From Rickettsiales bacterium (lineage in GTDB: Bacteria; Pseudomonadota; Alphaproteobacteria; Rickettsiales; UBA1997), in NCBI GenBank assembly GCA_947441695.1, contig CANEUK010000083.1, forward strand, positions 1 to 6,505: a DNA stretch of 6,505 nucleotides. Direction: 5' to 3'. Positions within the stretch are counted from its first letter, which is position 1. The number at the start of each line of letters is the position of its first letter. This document shows positions 5,734 through 6,505 of this stretch, in pieces. The notes below the pieces were generated by a model. The model ran no database searches, was not told where the DNA came from, and was given only the letters and a program-made list of their open reading frames with translations. Made by a program: the position numbers and the translations under genes.

Positions 5734-6394
5734 CTTTGCGCACTTTTGTTGAATCAGAAAGTAAGCGACTTTTTATGTGTTGATCGATGATTGATTCAAA
5801 CTCATCCATGTGATCTTTAAAGAAATGATCTGCTCCTTGAACTGGCTGATAAACAACTTCGGCTCCTTCTCTGGCTGATAGTTTTTCAGCTAATTTTGCC
5901 GAATCTGATTCTTTAGCGATATCATCTTTAATGCCTTGAACAATCAAACCAGCCGAATTGCAGGGAACAATAAAATTAAAGTCATACTTGTTGGCAGGTG
6001 GCGCAATTAAGATATAATTTTCTAGTTCTGGCCTTCTCATAACGGTTTGAAGGGCAATCCAAGCGCCAAAAGAAAAGCCAGCAATCCAATATTCGCTGGC
6101 TTCCATATTTTGATCATGAAGCCAGTTCATAACTGCTGTGGCGTCCAAAAGCTCGCCAGCACCATTATCAAACTTTCCCTGCGATTTTCCGACACCTCTT
6201 GAATTAACTCGAAGAACCGAAAAACCATTATTTACAAAGGCTTTGTAAGTGTTGTAGGTGACTTTGTTATTCATAGTTCCGCCATAAAGTGGGTGCGGAT
6301 GAAGAACCAAAGCTACAGGAGCTTTGGGATTTGTGCTTTTATGATAGCGACCTTCTATTCTACCAGCGGGACCATTAATAATTACTTCAGGCAT
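5630..6394 (-). CDS. Alpha/beta hydrolase with polybasic C-terminal tail
   Basis: The 254-residue protein is an alpha/beta hydrolase of the dienelactone hydrolase-like type common in Alphaproteobacteria; the substrate is unknown. It starts MPEVIINGPAGRIEGRYH, followed by LHPHPLYGGTMNNKV (31-45) with the oxyanion-region HPHP. The nucleophile elbow is GFSFG with Ser108, the likely acid is Asp157 or Asp158 in GIKDD, and the catalytic His190 is in GADHFF. The fold ends near residue 212. A strongly basic tail follows (KVRKVKRDRRRRRKKK, 218-233), then about 20 ordinary residues. Such a tail may bind nucleic acid or membrane, which is inference. The last 104 bases overlap anmK tail to tail. The ATG (complement of 6392-6394) is well supported by the conserved start, but no Shine-Dalgarno is visible. 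No terminator is evident at the convergent junction. Confidence 0.9.
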   Translation of the reverse strand: MPEVIINGPAGRIEGRYHKSTNPKAPVALVLHPHPLYGGTMNNKVTYNTYKAFVNNGFSVLRVNSRGVGKSQGKFDNGAGELLDATAVMNWLHDQNMEASEYWIAGFSFGAWIALQTVMRRPELENYILIAPPANKYDFNFIVPCNSAGLIVQGIKDDIAKESDSAKLAEKLSAREGAEVVYQPVQGADHFFKDHMDEFESIIDQHIKSRLLSDSTKVRKVKRDRRRRRKKKNLAEIKPERNHFPVKSLDSFDN

Positions 6395-6505
6395 TTTTTG
6401 AAAAAAGGTTTAATCGAGCTTTGCAAAAATTAAAAACAAGAAACAATTGCTTAGAGATTTATCAGGCAAAAGCTTCTTGTGAGCTACAATTATTAGCTGC
6501 CAGCA
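6395..6505. other. Right-edge region without a supportable gene
   Basis: About 110 AT-rich bases upstream of the hydrolase. On the + strand a frame is open from 6382 to the window end (reading FFEKRFNRALQKLKTR and on), but it has no ATG or GTG; TTG at 6421 is the only usual alternative start. On the minus strand another frame is open from the edge to a stop at 6410, which would place a gene end 15 bases before the hydrolase start. Neither translation matches a family I know. The region may hold the hydrolase promoter, but no convincing -35/-10 pair was found. Confidence 0.3.

Noticed and set aside
6436..6480. Interrupted inverted repeat ACAAGAA/TTCTTGT with inner TTGC/GCAA
   Set aside because: Short arms, an internal mismatch of four bases and a 15-base loop in AT-rich DNA; too weak for a terminator or operator.

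Overview
The window comes from an AT-rich bacterial genome, most likely an alphaproteobacterium. This rests on a FixO/FixP-type cbb3 oxidase, an alpha/beta hydrolase of a kind I associate with Alphaproteobacteria, and A/T-rich spacers. A Rickettsiales- or Holosporales-like lineage is possible but cannot be fixed from 6.5 kb. Nine genes run left to right on the + strand with almost no space between them: gaps or overlaps are +5, -4, +17, -4, +2, +3, +1 and -8 bases. A tenth gene converges on them from the right.

Left part (1-1183): the C-terminal half of a C5 cytosine DNA methyltransferase that resembles M.HaeIII, cut by the window edge, followed by a complete MntA/HepT (MNT/HEPN) toxin-antitoxin pair. 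The antitoxin nucleotidyltransferase and the HEPN RNase toxin overlap by ATGA and both keep their catalytic motifs. This is a defence or stability block.

Middle part (1201-3016): ccoO, a very short ccoQ (49 codons) and ccoP, encoding subunits of the high-affinity cbb3 cytochrome c oxidase. The catalytic subunit gene ccoN, normally directly upstream of ccoO, is not there. The methyltransferase and toxin-antitoxin block occupies its place, so ccoN is either further left or elsewhere. The usual followers ccoG/H/I/S are also absent.

Right part (3020-6394): a 2-oxoglutarate/Fe(II) oxygenase with codon use unlike its neighbours, then the housekeeping genes holB (DNA polymerase III delta') and anmK (anhydro-MurNAc kinase, peptidoglycan recycling). 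The minus-strand alpha/beta hydrolase overlaps the 3' end of anmK by 104 bp, so the last ~34 residues of each protein are encoded antisense to one another. The final ~110 bases hold no gene I can support.

No tRNA, rRNA, CRISPR array, insertion sequence or convincing terminator was seen. The points most worth a second look are the defence block abutting ccoO, the foreign-looking oxygenase, the anmK/hydrolase tail overlap, and an apparent scarcity of RGCGCY among very numerous GCGC sites beside a methyltransferase of the HaeII/HaeIII kind. I did not find a clearly new multi-gene system.
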